Source: Trebonia sp963795335 (lineage in GTDB: Bacteria > Actinomycetota > Actinomycetes > Streptosporangiales > Streptosporangiaceae). Taken from it: 64,000 nt of DNA. The position numbers and the translations under genes are program-made. The stretch lies in the NCBI GenBank assembly GCA_963795335.1, contig CAWCHI010000006.1:248001-312000 (forward strand), given 5' to 3'. This document shows, one piece after another, positions 63,507 to 64,000 of the stretch. The notes beneath the pieces were generated by a model. The model was not told the DNA's origin. It was given only the letters and a program-made list of their open reading frames with translations, and did not search any database. Positions within the stretch are counted from its first letter, which is position 1; the number at the start of each line of letters is the position of its first letter.

Positions 63507-64000
63507 TCAGGCGGGCGGGCCGAAGCGGTGCGCGGTGGCGCCGAACGGGTCTCCCTTGGCGTGGGCGAAGACCTTGACCGGGGCGACCTTGAATACCAGT
63601 GCCTCACCCTCGCCCCCGGAACCGCGGAAGGCGCCGTCGCGGGCGGTGAACTGCCACCGCCCGTCCCACTTGGCCGTGAAGGCGGCCGCCACGCGGCTGA
63701 GCACCGCGTCGTCGGTCACCTGGACCGCGTCGCCCTCCACGACCACGTCGACGCCCCGGTCCCAGTGGTTGCAGCCGGTCGTCAGCACCACGTGCGGGCT
63801 GGCCCGCAGGTTGGCCGCTTCTGCTCGCCGTCTCCGGTCGAGAACCAGATGGCATCCTCAGCCCAGGCCGCCACGACCGGGGTGACGTGCGGCCGGCCGT
63901 CGGCCCGGACGGTGGAGATCCAGAACAGCTCGGCCGCCTCCAGCACCCGTCTGGTGTCCGCCCAGGTGACGGCGGTCGCGGCCGGGTCACTGTAGTCCTG
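63507..64000 (-). pseudogene. pyridoxamine 5'-phosphate oxidase-family protein, frameshifted and cut by window edge
   Basis: PNPOx-like split-barrel protein. The N-terminal part (LEAAELFWISTVRADGRPHV, WAEDAIWFSTGDGEQK) runs in from the right edge, and the C-terminal part (NLRASPHVVLTTGCNHWDRG, VFAHAKGDPFGATAHRFG) is in another frame. One base is missing near 63818-63822 (a G in the AAG-GCG-GCC stretch). Such proteins bind FMN or F420 and often act on small substrates. Stop at 63507. Confidence 0.78.

Overview
The window is high-GC, gene-dense DNA from an actinobacterium of the filamentous or soil type. Its conserved order (tyrA-aroH-rluB-scpB-scpA-parA-xerD-ald-NUDIX-pyrG, uvrB, coaE/rpsA, polA-ANTAR regulator, pyk, gltBD), DUF222/HNH and CGNR proteins, and a GlnH-GlnX-PknG module all point that way. 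I cannot name the species. Most genes are on the minus strand.

Layout. 1-9.7 kb: end of an aromatic and chromosome-segregation cluster (TyrA, AroH, pseudouridine synthase, ScpB, ScpA, ParA, XerD, alanine dehydrogenase, NUDIX hydrolase, CTP synthase). 9.8-18 kb: DMT permease, GNAT acetyltransferase, UvrB, a GT87-like membrane protein and a large TerD-domain protein. 18.0-23.7 kb: a minus-strand tRNA array. Hand folding gives 37 linear tRNA genes with anticodons for all 20 amino acids, one apparently circularly permuted tRNA, and several structured elements I cannot assign. The array is interrupted by a PD-(D/E)XK homing-endonuclease-like gene and an IS701-family insertion. 23.9-38 kb: two methyltransferases, a CGNR regulator, coaE, rpsA, HNH protein, polA, ANTAR regulator, a normal class II tRNA-Leu(CAA) followed by a LAGLIDADG endonuclease, and an ArsR-SRPBCC operon. 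38-55 kb: a signalling cluster (kinase-FHA, two GlnX-like membrane sensors, PstS-like and GlnH-like binding proteins, FHA and VWA proteins, PknG, PP2C) around pyruvate kinase. 55-61.3 kb: gltD and gltB, the expected metabolic target of PknG signalling. 61.4-64 kb: a spacer, an IS30-family element and a partial PNPOx-family gene.

The most unusual part is the tRNA array. Many members break normal tRNA rules: swapped 54/58 bases in three tRNA-Ser, U54 replaced in three tRNA-Thr, U33 replaced in four tRNAs, two Leu-anticodon tRNAs without a long variable arm, a tRNA-Ile(UAU), and an initiator-like tRNA. Between tRNA-Ala(TGC) and tRNA-Pro(CGG) sits a 78-nt segment whose 3' half precedes its 5' half. 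Joined end to end it makes a complete cloverleaf with a 7-nt loop, anticodon CUA and the alanine identity pair G3:U70. This looks like a self-contained second set of tRNAs, possibly a stress or anticodon-nuclease-resistant reserve (inference).

Five otherwise conserved genes carry single-base frameshifts in GC-rich runs, so some residual sequencing error is likely and fine details should be read with that in mind. All folds and family calls were made by eye.
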